Shown: positions 26,114 to 37,687, numbered from the stretch's first letter. The stretch is DNA of 64,000 nt from Jeotgalicoccus meleagridis (GCF_903994045.1 NZ_CAJEWD010000008.1:636532-700531), one strand, 5' to 3'. The notes: generated from the letters alone by a model not told the origin. Translations and numbers: made by a program.

Positions 26114-26785
26114 TTATTTTTCTTGAAAATATCTTCTGATCTGCCTTCTAACATTATTACTCATGATAATTTTACCGTATTCTTCCAAGTAAGCAGTGGC
26201 AATTTGACTTGGCTCACTGTACTCGAGCAATTTTGTTTCTATTCCTTCCATGCGATCAAAGTGAATTCTGTAGTCAAAGAATAACTGATAGTAATACTGA
26301 CCATCCAGGACATATAGTAAATCTTCATAGATTGTCTCATCATGTTCGGTTTCATGACTATATTTAATTAAATCTTCAAAATTACTGAAGTGTACTGTTA
26401 ATGGTTCAGAAGTTACTGGAATATCGTTATGCGTATGATTATAATTTTGTTCATTATCGATTGCTTTATTGATATAGGACTCTAAATCACGGTTCTCTAT
26501 ATTCATGGTGTAAGGTTCCATGCCGTATGGATCGTGTTCATTTTGGGATTTAGAAACGACGACTTCTATACCTTTGTCAAAAGCATGCACTTGAATCCAT
26601 AAAGGACCATCCATGGCAAAGTCTTCAGTTTGTTCATTATTCACTTCATCCATTATCGTCCAAAAGAACTCTTCTCCTCGTTGACGATTCGTCCAGAGAT
26701 CTTCTTTATTGAAGCCACGGCTCTCAATATCGGTATACGTCAGAAAGAACTTAATGGTCGAGTCGTTTACTCTCTCAATTCTCAT
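26114..26785 (-). CDS. mecA: Adaptor protein MecA
   Basis: The protein has 223 residues from the ATG at 26785, nine bases after AAGGGA; the GTG at 26794 is too close. It begins MRIERVNDSTIKFFLTYTDIESRGF and has DLWTNRQRGEEFFWTIMDEV, typical of the MecA N-domain, then an acidic linker and a C-domain with YYQLFFDYRIHFDR and SNNVRRQIRRYFQ. MecA delivers substrates (ComK, ComS and others) to ClpC for unfolding and degradation. It lies between spxA and coiA as in other Bacillales. This is not the methicillin-resistance gene of the same name. Confidence 0.94.
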   Translation of the reverse strand: MRIERVNDSTIKFFLTYTDIESRGFNKEDLWTNRQRGEEFFWTIMDEVNNEQTEDFAMDGPLWIQVHAFDKGIEVVVSKSQNEHDPYGMEPYTMNIENRDLESYINKAIDNEQNYNHTHNDIPVTSEPLTVHFSNFEDLIKYSHETEHDETIYEDLLYVLDGQYYYQLFFDYRIHFDRMEGIETKLLEYSEPSQIATAYLEEYGKIIMSNNVRRQIRRYFQEK

Positions 26786-26873
26786 CCTCTTCACTCCCTT
26801 ACCATCATTTCTGCCTATTATACTAGGGTTTTTTAGATAATACCAAATTTTAGATTTGTCTATTTATTATAGG

Positions 26874-26911
26874 ACAAAAAGCCTGCAGATGGCAAATCAT
26901 CTACAGGCTTC
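26874..26911 (-). terminator. Intrinsic terminator of spxA
   Basis: AGCCTGTAGATG and CATCTGCAGGCT (minus strand) form the stem, followed by TTTTTG. Confidence 0.85.
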
Positions 26912-26956
26912 TTTCTTTGTATATATATCAATTTACTTTATACTATGATTCTAGAC

Positions 26957-27355
26957 TTACAGTTCTGCTAAGCGTTTTGCTTCGATTAGATGTAAAGTTC
27001 TTATGCTACGAGGTAAGAATCTTCTAATTTCATCTTCGTTGTAACCAACTTGCAAACGTTTTTCATCCATAATAATTGGACGTCTAAGCAATCCAGGGTT
27101 TTCCATAATCAATGTGTATAACTCATTCATTGGAAGACTATCGATATCAACATTTAATTTTTGGAAAGTTTTAGAACGAGTAGAAATAATTTCTTCTGTT
27201 CCATACTCAGTCATTCTTAAAATTGATTTAACCTCATCTAAAGTTAAGGGCTCTGAAAATACATTGCGCTCTGTGTATGAAATATCATTTTCCTGGAGCC
27301 ATGCTTTTGCCTTGCGGCATGACGTGCAACTTGGAGAAGTAAATAATACTACCAT
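26957..27355 (-). CDS. spxA: Transcriptional regulator Spx
   Basis: The protein has 132 residues starting at [10 protein letters not shown] (ATG 27355, GGAG ten bases upstream). The redox switch Cys10-x-x-Cys13 is intact. The family motifs [22 protein letters not shown] (RPI motif) and [14 protein letters not shown] follow. Spx binds the RNA polymerase alpha C-terminal domain and switches on thiol-stress genes; ClpXP removes it with YjbH, encoded in this window. The gene has a long AT-rich upstream region shared with the divergent trpS. Confidence 0.97.
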   Translation of the reverse strand: MVVLFTSPSCTSCRKAKAWLQENDISYTERNVFSEPLTLDEVKSILRMTEYGTEEIISTRSKTFQKLNVDIDSLPMNELYTLIMENPGLLRRPIIMDEKRLQVGYNEDEIRRFLPRSIRTLHLIEAKRLAEL

Positions 27356-27364
27356 GTAACTCAC

Positions 27365-28682
<1,318 letters not shown>

Positions 28683-28693
28683 GATTTTTCCAT

Positions 28694-28734
28694 AAAAAAA
28701 GTGGATTTGACTTTTAGTCAAATCCACTTTTCAT
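28694..28734. terminator. Bidirectional terminator between trpS and fabF
   Basis: AAGTGGATTTGACT pairs with AGTCAAATCCACTT; A- and T-runs flank both sides. Confidence 0.9.
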
Positions 28735-28737
28735 TTA

Positions 28738-29979
28738 TTAAGCTTGATATTTTTTAAAGACAAGTGTTGCGTTATGTCCACCAAAACCAAGGCTGTTTGA
28801 AATTGCATACTCAATATCTAAGTCTACCGCACCATCTTTAACATAATTCAAATCACACTCTGGTGCCTGATTCGTTAAGTTAATTGTCGGGTGTACTTTA
28901 CCTTCTTGTAAACTCATAGCAGTAATGATTGCTTCCATACCACCAGCACCACCAAGCATGTGTCCGGTCATAGATTTAGTTGAGTTAACTAAAAGATTAT
29001 CTGCATGGTCTTTGAAGACCGTACGAATTGCCATCGTTTCAAATTCATCATTATATGGCGTACTTGTACCATGAGCATTGATGTATTGAACTTGCTCCGC
29101 TTCAATACCTGCATCTTTTAATGCTTCTTTCATAGCGCGCGCGCCACCTTCACCGTTCGGTGCTGGTGCTGTAATGTGATGAGCATCTCCTGTTGAACCA
29201 TAGCCGACGATCTCTGCGTAGATATGCGCACCACGTGCTAAAGCGTGTTCTAATTCTTCAATGACAACGACACCTGAACCTTCTGCAATGACGAAACCGT
29301 CTCTGTCTGCAGAAAACGGTCGTGAAGCATAGTCTGGGTCATTTGAACTTGATAGTGCTCTGTTCGCTTGGAAACCAGCTACACCCATATTGGTAATTGG
29401 TGCTTCAGTTCCACCAGTAATCATGACGTCAGCTTGTCCACGTTCGATGATTTTAAAAGCATCCCCAATCGAGTTAGTCCCAGTTGCACACGCAGTCACA
29501 GTCGCACCATTCGGTCCTTTAGCGCCGTGTCTAATTGATACTTGACCACTCGCCATATCAGGAATCATCATTGGTACAAAGAATGGGCTAACGCGTCTTG
29601 GTCCTTTAGTTGTTAAAGCGATAAACCCATCTTCAAGAGATTGGATTCCACCAATACCAGAACCAATCCAAACGCCAATTCTTTCAGCATTATCATCTGT
29701 AATTTCTAATTTAGCATCTTTAACCGCTTCATCAGCTGCGATAATTGCAAACTGAGTAAACTTATCCATACGTCTAGCTTCTTTTCTATCTATATGATCT
29801 TCTATATTTAAATTTTTAACTTCGCCACCGATATGAACATTGAACTGCTCAGTATCGATATTTGTAATTTCTGCGATACCATTCTTTCCTTTTAAGGCAT
29901 TTGCCCATGTTTCTTTAGCAGTATTACCAATCGGTGTCACTGCACCTAAACCGGTAATTACAACTCTTTTTCTACTCAT
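28738..29979 (-). CDS. fabF: 3-oxoacyl-[acyl-carrier-protein] synthase II
   Basis: This 413-residue thiolase-fold condensing enzyme has the catalytic Cys in [13 protein letters not shown] and the two His in [11 protein letters not shown] and [13 protein letters not shown]. The [14 protein letters not shown] and [13 protein letters not shown] motifs are standard. It extends acyl-ACP with malonyl-ACP and controls cold adaptation of membranes. The start overlaps the fabH stop (ATGA), so fabH-fabF are coupled. The FapR operator in front of fabH should control both. Confidence 0.97.
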   Translation of the reverse strand: MSRKRVVITGLGAVTPIGNTAKETWANALKGKNGIAEITNIDTEQFNVHIGGEVKNLNIEDHIDRKEARRMDKFTQFAIIAADEAVKDAKLEITDDNAERIGVWIGSGIGGIQSLEDGFIALTTKGPRRVSPFFVPMMIPDMASGQVSIRHGAKGPNGATVTACATGTNSIGDAFKIIERGQADVMITGGTEAPITNMGVAGFQANRALSSSNDPDYASRPFSADRDGFVIAEGSGVVVIEELEHALARGAHIYAEIVGYGSTGDAHHITAPAPNGEGGARAMKEALKDAGIEAEQVQYINAHGTSTPYNDEFETMAIRTVFKDHADNLLVNSTKSMTGHMLGGAGGMEAIITAMSLQEGKVHPTINLTNQAPECDLNYVKDGAVDLDIEYAISNSLGFGGHNATLVFKKYQA

Positions 29980-30935
29980 CTAAGAGTCCTCCTTCTTTTT
30001 CCCCAAGTTAAACATACTGCGCCCCAAGTTAGACCGCCGCCAAATCCAACCAGTACAATATTGTCTCCGGCCTTTATGCGATTATTCTTAATCTCATAGT
30101 CTAAACTAAGTGGAATCGATGCAGCAGAAGTATTCCCATATTTATCCACGGTTACACTCATTTTATCATATGGCAAGCCCATGCGCTCTCGTGCCGCATT
30201 CATAATTCTAATATTAGCTTGATGCGGAATTAACATATCAATATCCTCAGTTGATAAACCTGCAGCTTCTGTTACGTTGACGCTAGATTCACCCATTTGT
30301 CTGACTGCAAATTTAAATACCTCTCGCCCATTCATACGGATATAGCCTTTTTCTTTATCACCATATAGATATTTTCCGCCTGAGCCTTTACTTCCAAGTT
30401 CGAAAGATTTAATTCCAAATCCTTCATCTACTTCTCCTACAACAGCAGCTCCAGCACCATCGCCGAAAAGTACTGCTGTTGAACGATCTTCAAAATCTGT
30501 AATCTTAGTGAGCTTATCTACACCGACGACTAAGATATTTTTATATCGACCAGATTTTACAAACATTTCAGCAGATGCTAAACCGTATATAAAACCAGAA
30601 CAAGCTGCTAATTGATCTACTGAAGGCACATTTTTTAAACCTAATTTATCTTGTATTGTATTAGCAACTGTCGGGAACTTATGTTCACCAGTCGATGTTG
30701 CTACTACGACAAAGTCAATGTCATCTTTAGAGATTCCTGAATCTTCAATTGCTCTTTCTGCTGCAATTAAAGCCATATCACTCGTATCCATATCTTCAGC
30801 AAAACGTCTTTCTTCAATACCAGTCATCTCTCTAATCCACTCATCAGAAGTATCAAGTATTTTTTCGAAGTCAAAATTCGTAAATACTTTTTCTGGTGCA
30901 TATGAACCCATGCCGAGAATACCTACATTTGTCAT
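29976..30935 (-). CDS. fabH: 3-oxoacyl-[acyl-carrier-protein] synthase III
   Basis: The protein has 319 residues from the ATG at 30935, eight bases after AAGGTG; the GTG at 30944 is too close. Catalytic residues are in [13 protein letters not shown] (Cys), [10 protein letters not shown] (His) and [14 protein letters not shown] (Asn). The start [17 protein letters not shown] is very close to the staphylococcal enzyme. It begins fatty-acid synthesis from a (branched) acyl-CoA and malonyl-ACP. It heads the fabHF operon under a FapR box. Confidence 0.97.
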   Translation of the reverse strand: MTNVGILGMGSYAPEKVFTNFDFEKILDTSDEWIREMTGIEERRFAEDMDTSDMALIAAERAIEDSGISKDDIDFVVVATSTGEHKFPTVANTIQDKLGLKNVPSVDQLAACSGFIYGLASAEMFVKSGRYKNILVVGVDKLTKITDFEDRSTAVLFGDGAGAAVVGEVDEGFGIKSFELGSKGSGGKYLYGDKEKGYIRMNGREVFKFAVRQMGESSVNVTEAAGLSTEDIDMLIPHQANIRIMNAARERMGLPYDKMSVTVDKYGNTSAASIPLSLDYEIKNNRIKAGDNIVLVGFGGGLTWGAVCLTWGKRRRTLR

Positions 30936-30960
30936 TATATTCACACCTTATAATCTCATT

Positions 30961-30978
30961 ATATTACTAGGTACTAAT
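30961..30978 (-). promoter_or_regulatory. FapR operator upstream of fabHF
   Basis: On the minus strand ATTAGTACCTAGTAATAT: one perfect half site (ATTAGTAC) and one with a mismatch. It matches the fabI operator in the same window and lies about 25 bases from the fabH start. Confidence 0.8.
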
Positions 30979-31025
30979 TTAGCATAAGTCGGCCCTTTAG
31001 GCAATTTTAAACTAACTTTTATTCA

Positions 31026-31062
31026 TGAAAAAAGCACTGAAATCCTTAAGGATTTCAGTGCT
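31026..31062 (-). terminator. Terminator of the opp operon
   Basis: AGCACTGAAATCCTT and AAGGATTTCAGTGCT form a perfect 15-bp palindrome, followed by TTTTTT on the minus strand, just after the oppA stop. Confidence 0.92.
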
Positions 31063-31073
31063 CAATATTTCTA

Positions 31074-32909
31074 TTATTCTGCGTCTTCTACACCAACACG
31101 GTACCATAATAGATCTTCATTGTACTCATAGTCTTCAGAGTAGTTAATTACTCTTTCATTAACTGGAGTAACGAATGCACGGTAAAGTGTAGGAATTACA
31201 GGAATTTCTTCTGCCATTAACTCAGCCCACTCGTTGTAGATTTCTTTTCTACGGTCGATATCAAGTGCTTCTTCTGAGTTACCTTGTTCTAGTAAAGCAG
31301 TCGCTTCTTCTGATTCATATCTAGTGTAGTTAAATGGAGCAGTCGGACCATATAGACCAGATGGGTCAACATCAGAACCAACACCCCAAGCACCTTGGTA
31401 GATATCAATTTCAGGATCGTCATTTTCAACCATGTCATAGAATGTGTTAAATTCGATTAGACGACCATTAGTAAGTGATACGTTTAATCCAACATCTCTC
31501 CAAGACTGGATGTAGTAGTTTGCAAGTGGTTCAGCGATATCTCCACCAGACATTGACGCAAAGTTAATTTCAAGTGGTTCTCCTTCAGGAGTCTCACGCA
31601 TACCATCGCCATCAGTATCTTCGTAACCAGCTTCATCTAGAATGCGATTTGCTTCTTCTGGATCGTATTCAGGTACTTCAATTTCTTCATGCCAGTTTGC
31701 ATGGTATGGAGTAATTAGAGAAGTTGCCTTCCAACGTAAGCCGTTGTAGAATCTTTCACCAATCGCATCGTTATCAACTGCATGCCACATTGCACGACGT
31801 AATTCTACGTCACCCATTTTCATTTCTTCTGGTTTGTAGTCTACTTTACCTTCATCAGCGTTCCAAGAACCAAGTTTGAAACCGATGTAAGTGTATGAAC
31901 CTTCAACGTTTGATAACCATTCTACACCTTCCATGTCAGCGACATCTGGGAATTGGTCAGTTGGGAAGCTCTTAGCAATGTCAACTTCACCTGATTCAAC
32001 TGCACTCGCAATTGAAGATGGTGCAATTACACGAACGTTAACTTCTGAAAGTCCTGGCTCACCGCGCCAGTAATCTTCGAATTTAGACATTGAGATAGAT
32101 TCACCAGATACGATTGAATCTACTTTGTAAGGTCCAATACCAATTGGATTCTCACGAGTTTGTGGTGCTGCTGCCATATCTTTAACTTCTACACCTTCAT
32201 AGTAGTGAGTTGGGAAAGCATAAGCCCAGAAACCACCAGCAGTGAGTGATGGTGCAAGCTCTTTGTAAGTAAATACTGCAGTTTTATCGTCAACAATCTC
32301 AATACCTGAGATTTCATCTGCATCTCCTGCACGGTACTCTTCAAATCCTTCAATTAATGTAAAGCCATCTGTAGAACCACGGACACCATCATAATCAGGA
32401 TGACCGATTACTTCATATGATGAAACGTAGTCTTGAATCGTTAAATCAGTGCCATCGTGCCATTTAACACCATCACGAACAGTAAATGTTACTGTTTTAT
32501 CGTCTTCGTTGATTTCGTATGTGATCGCACCATCATTTGTATACTGGAAGTCAGCATTCATAGATAATACTGCTTCATCAAAGTGAGCCATCATATCTGC
32601 ATCTGGTGCACCGTTATAGAAAGCCCAGTTTAATGTACCTTCAAATGGTGTATCAGAAGAGTAACCGATGTTTAATGTACCCTCACCTGATGGATCTCCT
32701 GTATTAGAAACTGTTTTAGGGAAATCTTCATAGTTGTAGATTTCGCCTCCCCCTTCTGCTGTATCTCCTGATTCATCAGATGATGCATCATCACTAGACT
32801 CGTCAGATGAATCTTCAGATGATTCGTCGCCTCCGCCACATGCAGCAAGTGCAAGGACAAGCGCTAACATCATGAAGAATAAAAGCCTTGACCAAGAAAT
32901 TTTAGTCAT
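31074..32909 (-). CDS. oppA: Oligopeptide ABC transporter, substrate-binding lipoprotein
   Basis: The protein has 611 residues from the ATG at 32909 behind AAGGAGGAA. It has a lipoprotein signal with lipobox LALAAC, then an acidic Ser/Asp/Glu-rich linker of about 35 residues, then the family 5 solute-binding fold (TFTVRDGVKWHDGTDLT, AMWHAVDNDAIGERFY, ANRILDEAGYEDTDGDG). It catches peptides outside the cell for OppBCDF. It is the last gene of oppDFBCA, 160 bases after oppC; that gap may hold its own promoter. The acidic linker fits a salt-tolerant host (inference). Peptide specificity is not readable. Confidence 0.93.
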   Translation of the reverse strand: MTKISWSRLLFFMMLALVLALAACGGGDESSEDSSDESSDDASSDESGDTAEGGGEIYNYEDFPKTVSNTGDPSGEGTLNIGYSSDTPFEGTLNWAFYNGAPDADMMAHFDEAVLSMNADFQYTNDGAITYEINEDDKTVTFTVRDGVKWHDGTDLTIQDYVSSYEVIGHPDYDGVRGSTDGFTLIEGFEEYRAGDADEISGIEIVDDKTAVFTYKELAPSLTAGGFWAYAFPTHYYEGVEVKDMAAAPQTRENPIGIGPYKVDSIVSGESISMSKFEDYWRGEPGLSEVNVRVIAPSSIASAVESGEVDIAKSFPTDQFPDVADMEGVEWLSNVEGSYTYIGFKLGSWNADEGKVDYKPEEMKMGDVELRRAMWHAVDNDAIGERFYNGLRWKATSLITPYHANWHEEIEVPEYDPEEANRILDEAGYEDTDGDGMRETPEGEPLEINFASMSGGDIAEPLANYYIQSWRDVGLNVSLTNGRLIEFNTFYDMVENDDPEIDIYQGAWGVGSDVDPSGLYGPTAPFNYTRYESEEATALLEQGNSEEALDIDRRKEIYNEWAELMAEEIPVIPTLYRAFVTPVNERVINYSEDYEYNEDLLWYRVGVEDAE

Positions 32910-33069
32910 TGTTCTTCCTCCTTTGTTCTTTTTTTGATATATATACAAAGCCCAGACCCTGAACTTATGTATCGAAGTTAAGCATACATTTTTTGTAATC
33001 TTTACTTATTATTCATAGTAGCATAATAATTCAGACATACAAGATAATTTTTAGAAAATTGTGTTATTT

Positions 33070-34149
33070 TTATGCATTACGCTGTCTAGCATCCCCTGCA
33101 CGTCTAAGTGCTTCACCAATATTTCTAACGCATAGCATTAACACTAGGATGAGAATGGCAGCAGGTGCCCATATCCACCATCTGTTTTGCAGTGTTTGTG
33201 TTTGAATCGCATATGCCATTAGAGTACCAAGTGATGGTGTACTCTCAGGGAAACCGAAACCGATGAATGATAGACCTGACTCAATACCGATATTGGCTGC
33301 AAGTGACAAGGTACCATTAACGATAATTAGACCGACTAAGTTAGGCATTACCTGTTTAAAGATGATCTTGATGTGTGATGAGCCTAGTGTTCTAGATGCA
33401 TTAACATAATCGAGTTCTCTTTCCTGCATAGCAACTGAACGTATAAGTCTTGCAGTTCCCGTCCATAAGAAGGCTGCCATGATAAGTGAGAATGTCCAAA
33501 TATCATAAGTTGGAACGATTGCAACAAATACTACGATGATCATTAAGAATGGTAGAACCATGAAGAAGTCGACAACACGCATCATCGCATTATCTATATG
33601 TCCACCAAAGTATCCTGAAACGACACCGTAAACTATTCCAAAACCAACACTAATAACAGTAACTAAAATACCAATAGCTAATGAGTTTCTAGTACCGATA
33701 ATTAATTGACCAAAAATATCACGGCCACCATAGTCAGTTCCTAATCTAAAAGTGTCATTAGGTGGTTGGTTGATAGAAAATAGGTCAACCTTAACAATTT
33801 CTGATTGATTTAAAAACATAGTCAATCCGAATACATAAGCTGTAATAATCACTAAAATAATCAGTGAGAATAAGGCGAGTTTATCTGAAATAACTTCTTC
33901 AAATAAGATTCTCCAACCTGGCTTACTCTTAGGTAAGCGTTTCATATCAGTTGCACCCTGCCCCATTACACCATGAGGAAGATCTGCTTTAATACTCATA
34001 TCTAGTTCTCTTGCTTCACTTGAAGATTTTTCATCTTCTATTTGGAAACCGTCCCGCACTTTCGTTGGGGTGTGGTCCTTATTATCTGTATCGTCATCAT
34101 GCTCATAGTTTTTATATTGCTCATCTTTGTTCTTATCTTTCTCTGACAT
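33070..34149 (-). CDS. oppC: Oligopeptide ABC transporter permease (OppC type)
   Basis: This 359-residue permease starts behind AAGGAGGGG. It begins with an unusually long hydrophilic N-tail of about 85 residues, rich in Asp/Glu/Lys, then the first helix (LALFSLIILVIITAYVFGL), a periplasm-side loop with FRLGTDYGGRDIFGQLIIGTR, and the BPD transport domain with the EAA motif near VNASRTLGSSHIKIIFKQVMPN. It forms half of the membrane channel with OppB. It is 12 bases after oppB in the operon. Confidence 0.93.
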   Translation of the reverse strand: MSEKDKNKDEQYKNYEHDDDTDNKDHTPTKVRDGFQIEDEKSSSEARELDMSIKADLPHGVMGQGATDMKRLPKSKPGWRILFEEVISDKLALFSLIILVIITAYVFGLTMFLNQSEIVKVDLFSINQPPNDTFRLGTDYGGRDIFGQLIIGTRNSLAIGILVTVISVGFGIVYGVVSGYFGGHIDNAMMRVVDFFMVLPFLMIIVVFVAIVPTYDIWTFSLIMAAFLWTGTARLIRSVAMQERELDYVNASRTLGSSHIKIIFKQVMPNLVGLIIVNGTLSLAANIGIESGLSFIGFGFPESTPSLGTLMAYAIQTQTLQNRWWIWAPAAILILVLMLCVRNIGEALRRAGDARQRNA

Positions 34150-34161
34150 TTACACCCCTCC

Positions 34162-35124
34162 TTATTTGATGCGGATACGAGGATCCACAATGCTTAAAAT
34201 AATATCTGACAGTAATGCACCGAGTATCGATAACATACCGAAGACTAAAATCAAGACGTTAGCAACTGAGAAGTCGCGAATAGAAATTGATTCTAGGAAT
34301 AAACGACCCATACCTGGGTATCCGTAAATTGTTTCAATAAATAGTGATCCACCTAACAGTGATGTAATTTCATATCCAAAGAATGCTGCGATAGGTAGAA
34401 TTGAGTTTCTGAAAATGTGTTTTGTATACACTTTACCTTCAGATACCCCTTTAGCACGCGCTAAAGTAACGAAGTCTTTTTGCTTAGTTTCAATAATTCC
34501 ACTTCTTAAATATTGAACCGTTCCAACTAAACCAATCAGTGCAATAGAGAAACTTGGTAATACTAAGTGTTGGAACTTACTGATTACATATTCAAGCGTT
34601 CCTGGTGTCACACCGACACCGACGGATCCTCCAGTTGGTAACCAACCAAGTGTATAACCAAATACTAAGAGCATTACAAGACCGAAGATGAATGTTGGTG
34701 TTGCAAATCCTAAGTATGTGTATCCAGTAATCGCACTATCTAACAATGAATCATTCCAACGACCTGAAATTAATCCAAGTGGTAGACCGATTAAGTAGAT
34801 TAATACTGTTGAGAATAAACCTAACCAAACTGTATTCAACATACGATCACCGATGACATCGAGTACTGGTTGTTGTTTGAAGAATGAATGTCCAAAGTCA
34901 CCTTGTAACATGGCTACAACCCAGTCTTTGTACTGGATATACCATGGATCATTCAAGCCCATTTGTTCTCTTAGACGCTCGATCTGTTCGACTGGTATGG
35001 TTGGGTCAATGAGTCCACTTAAAGCATCACCTGGCATAAGTGAACCGATAAAGAATACTAATATACTTAATAAAATAACTTGTGGCAGTGAAATTATTAG
35101 TCGTCGAATAATAAATTTAATCAT
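34162..35124 (-). CDS. oppB: Oligopeptide ABC transporter permease (OppB type)
   Basis: This 320-residue permease has six membrane helices, the N-terminal MIKFIIRRLIISLPQVILLSIL, a large outside loop with DPTIPVEQIERLREQMGLNDPWYIQY (OppB/DppB type), and the EAA loop FVTLARAKGVSEGKVYTKHIFRNSILP that docks on the ATPases. It ends in LSDIILSIVDPRIRIK, the usual DPRIR tail. It partners OppC in the pore. It follows oppF by seven bases. Confidence 0.94.
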   Translation of the reverse strand: MIKFIIRRLIISLPQVILLSILVFFIGSLMPGDALSGLIDPTIPVEQIERLREQMGLNDPWYIQYKDWVVAMLQGDFGHSFFKQQPVLDVIGDRMLNTVWLGLFSTVLIYLIGLPLGLISGRWNDSLLDSAITGYTYLGFATPTFIFGLVMLLVFGYTLGWLPTGGSVGVGVTPGTLEYVISKFQHLVLPSFSIALIGLVGTVQYLRSGIIETKQKDFVTLARAKGVSEGKVYTKHIFRNSILPIAAFFGYEITSLLGGSLFIETIYGYPGMGRLFLESISIRDFSVANVLILVFGMLSILGALLSDIILSIVDPRIRIK

Positions 35125-35131
35125 TCAAGCG

Positions 35132-36064
35132 TCACCCCTTTGCAGGTAAAGCGACTTTATGCGTCGGAGAAATATTTACCAACGGCAATGCCTTACCTTC
35201 CTCATCTAAATATTCATGGAAATGTTCTTCATACTCTTCTTTAATCGTTTGACGAACTTCAAGATTCTCTTCAATCTTATCTACATCTGTATCTGGTATC
35301 GCTGCAATGAGTCGCTTCGTATAAAGGTGTTGAGGATTATTAAAAATCTCTTCAGTTGTACCTTCTTCAACTAGACGACCCTGATACATAATGCCGATAT
35401 GCTGACACATGTGTCTGACTACCCCTAAGTCATGTGCGATGAAGAGCATTGTTAAGTTCATTTCTTCTTGAATATCTTGCATGAAGTTTAAAACTTGAGC
35501 CTGAACTGATACATCTAGAGCGGAAACTGGTTCATCTGCAATAATCAATTCCGGATTTAAAGCAATCGCTCTTGCGACCCCAATTCTCTGTCTTTGTCCC
35601 CCTGAGAATTCGTGTGGGTATTTATAGAGAGAGCCTGGTGGCAATCCTACTTTTTGTAGTAACCCCAAAACTTCAGCTATAAGCTCATCTTTAGTGCGTT
35701 TATGATAATTTCTAATCGGTTCAGAAACGATATCAAAGACACGTTTACGTACATTTAATGAAGAATAAGGATCCTGAAAAATCATTTGAATCTCCTTTGA
35801 ATTCTCCACTGATTTACCACTACCGCTAATTGCTTTCCCCTTAAATAAAATTTCTCCCTCAGTGATATGGTTAAGTCCAATCACTGCCTTACCTGTTGTT
35901 GTTTTCCCCGAACCGGACTCCCCTACAAGTCCATATGTAGTACCGTCTGGTATAGTCAGTGACACCCCATCAACTGCTTTGACATAATCCTTAACGGTAT
36001 TAAAGAAACCACCCCTAATTGGGTAATATACTTTTAAATCTTTGATTTCAAGAAGGTTACTCAT
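35132..36064 (-). CDS. oppF: Oligopeptide ABC transporter ATPase (OppF type)
   Basis: This 310-residue ATPase has the Walker A GESGSGKTTTGKA, the Q-loop MIFQDPYSSLNVRK, the signature LSGGQ-type SGGQRQRIGVARA, Walker B ELIIADEPVSALD and H-loop IAHDLGVV. The C-terminal oligopeptide-ABC extension after residue 235 (HLYTKRLIAAIPDTD) is short and lacks the Cys cluster, as in OppF. It overlaps the end of oppD by four bases. It drives peptide import with OppD. Confidence 0.95.
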   Translation of the reverse strand: MSNLLEIKDLKVYYPIRGGFFNTVKDYVKAVDGVSLTIPDGTTYGLVGESGSGKTTTGKAVIGLNHITEGEILFKGKAISGSGKSVENSKEIQMIFQDPYSSLNVRKRVFDIVSEPIRNYHKRTKDELIAEVLGLLQKVGLPPGSLYKYPHEFSGGQRQRIGVARAIALNPELIIADEPVSALDVSVQAQVLNFMQDIQEEMNLTMLFIAHDLGVVRHMCQHIGIMYQGRLVEEGTTEEIFNNPQHLYTKRLIAAIPDTDVDKIEENLEVRQTIKEEYEEHFHEYLDEEGKALPLVNISPTHKVALPAKG

Positions 36065-37104
36065 TCTGTCACCTCGTCTATTTCTTCCATTTGTGCCGCT
36101 TCAACTTCAATAGATGTTTCTCTATCAGATTTAAGATAAAAATTCTTATAACAAGTACAGCGAACATAATGATTTGGACTGATCTCTCTTAACTGTGGAT
36201 TGTGTTCATGTTCATCATCATCAATCCACGGAATACGTGGTGCAAAACGGCAAGAATCTCTTTCCATTTTATTTAAAGGTGGAACAACACCTTCAATGAC
36301 ATGTAATTTAGATCCTTGTACATCATCGCTCGGTAAAGAGTTCAACAGAGATCTCGTGTATGGATGTTTCGGGTCTTTAAACAATTCTCTAGCTGGTGCA
36401 ATTTCAACAATTTGCCCGGCATACATAACTGCAACCCTATCTGCCATCTCTGCAACGACACCTAAGTCGTGAGTGATTAGTAAAACACCTGAATTTAAAT
36501 CATCTTGTAACTCTCTAATTAAATCCAAAATCTGAGCCTGGATGGTAACGTCTAGTGCTGTTGTTGGTTCATCGGCAATTAATAACTTCGGACGATTGGC
36601 AATCGCAATGGCAATAACAACACGTTGCCTCATACCACCTGAAAGTTCATGAGGGAATGATTCCCCAACTCTTTCTGCTCTTGGAATTCCTACCCTTCTT
36701 AAAAGCTCAATTGCATATTCTTCCCTATCTTCTTTTCTCTTTGTCTTATGAATCTTAAGCGTTTCCATAATTTGATACTTAATTTTCATCAGAGGGTTTA
36801 GAGCTGTCATTGGATCTTGGAAGATCATTGATAGTTCTCCGCCTCGAATTGTATTCATCTTATTCTCTTTGATCTTCATAAGATCCTTACCATTGAATAA
36901 AACTTCTCCCTCGATTCTTGCTGCACGGTGTAGTTTCATAAGAGAAAAGGCTGTTGCACTCTTACCTGATCCTGACTCTCCAACTAAGGCGACTACTTCA
37001 TTAGGTTTAATATCTAATGAGACATCATCCACTGCTGGATAGTATTCTCCATCAATTTTGAAGGATGTTGTTAAATTCCTTACACTGAGAAGGTTTTCTT
37101 CCAC
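36061..37104 (-). CDS. oppD: Oligopeptide ABC transporter ATPase (OppD type)
   Basis: This 347-residue ATPase has Walker [14 protein letters not shown], signature [15 protein letters not shown], Walker [14 protein letters not shown] and H-loop LITHDLGVV. The C-terminal part carries the oligo-HPY segment [12 protein letters not shown] and cysteines in [11 protein letters not shown] and [10 protein letters not shown], an iron-sulphur-type cluster site seen in OppD/DppD. It is the first gene of oppDFBCA. A cre site lies 195 bases upstream, suggesting CcpA control. Confidence 0.95.
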   Translation of the reverse strand: MEENLLSVRNLTTSFKIDGEYYPAVDDVSLDIKPNEVVALVGESGSGKSATAFSLMKLHRAARIEGEVLFNGKDLMKIKENKMNTIRGGELSMIFQDPMTALNPLMKIKYQIMETLKIHKTKRKEDREEYAIELLRRVGIPRAERVGESFPHELSGGMRQRVVIAIAIANRPKLLIADEPTTALDVTIQAQILDLIRELQDDLNSGVLLITHDLGVVAEMADRVAVMYAGQIVEIAPARELFKDPKHPYTRSLLNSLPSDDVQGSKLHVIEGVVPPLNKMERDSCRFAPRIPWIDDDEHEHNPQLREISPNHYVRCTCYKNFYLKSDRETSIEVEAAQMEEIDEVTE

Positions 37105-37298
37105 TTAAATCACCTGTACTTTCCCTTTGTTAAACGATTTTCTGCTTAATTCTATTTCTGTTGTTTTATATTGTATAGTTATATCCAAAGAGTGACAATA
37201 AAAATTTTCTTAAAATTTACAATTTTCTGTTTTATATTTATTTTTATGCAATGATGTATAACTGTTTGTAAGTCAATTCTATTCAACAACAATAATTT

Positions 37299-37314
37299 TT
37301 GCAAGCGTTTTCAA
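37299..37314. promoter_or_regulatory. Catabolite-responsive element (CcpA cre site)
   Basis: TTGCAAGCGTTTTCAA fits the cre consensus WTGNAARCGNWWNCAW at every position. It lies between the divergent opp operon and the DUF2929 gene, 195 bases before oppD and 83 before the small gene, so it could act on either. Confidence 0.75.
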
Positions 37315-37396
37315 GGAAAAAATTTTATGGCTATACTTTATGAGTTTTTTACTGTAAAATATTATGTATAAATACGTTGATACGGAGGCTCTCAAA

Positions 37397-37594
37397 ATGA
37401 GATATCTCGTTACATTCTTTTGGGCATTTTTATTAATGCAAATGGTAAACTTTATACTTAACAGCCTTGCAGGCGGAGGTCCACTTAATTTTTGGACTGG
37501 TATTTTACTCGCATTATTTATATCTTTCGCAGTTTTTGTTATGGATGCTTTGACAAACATTTCAAAAGACCCGAATGCAGGCGACCAACACTAA
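37397..37594 (+). CDS. DUF2929 (YjzD-like) two-helix membrane protein
   Basis: The protein has 65 residues from the ATG at 37397, eight bases after GGAGG; a longer reading lacks a ribosome site. Two membrane helices are linked by a short loop (LAGGGPLNFWTG), then a polar tail. MRYLVTFFWAFLLMQMVNFI matches DUF2929, a family of unknown function found next to the fabH/opp region in Bacillales. It has its own terminator and is divergent from opp. Confidence 0.8.
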   Translation: MRYLVTFFWAFLLMQMVNFILNSLAGGGPLNFWTGILLALFISFAVFVMDALTNISKDPNAGDQH

Positions 37595-37595
37595 G

Positions 37596-37628
37596 CTAGA
37601 TTTCTTCTGAAATCTAGTTTTTTTTATT
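37596..37628 (+). terminator. Terminator of the DUF2929 gene
   Basis: CTAGATTTC/GAAATCTAG stem with a TTCT loop and eight T on the plus strand. Confidence 0.92.
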
Positions 37629-37687
37629 GTTTATTTTAAAATATCCATAAAAGGGTATAGTCTTCTAATTAAAAATGGATAATCTAG

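Noticed and set aside
26114-26785. mecA as a methicillin-resistance gene.
   Set aside because: The protein is the ClpC adaptor MecA, not a penicillin-binding protein; the shared name is a coincidence.
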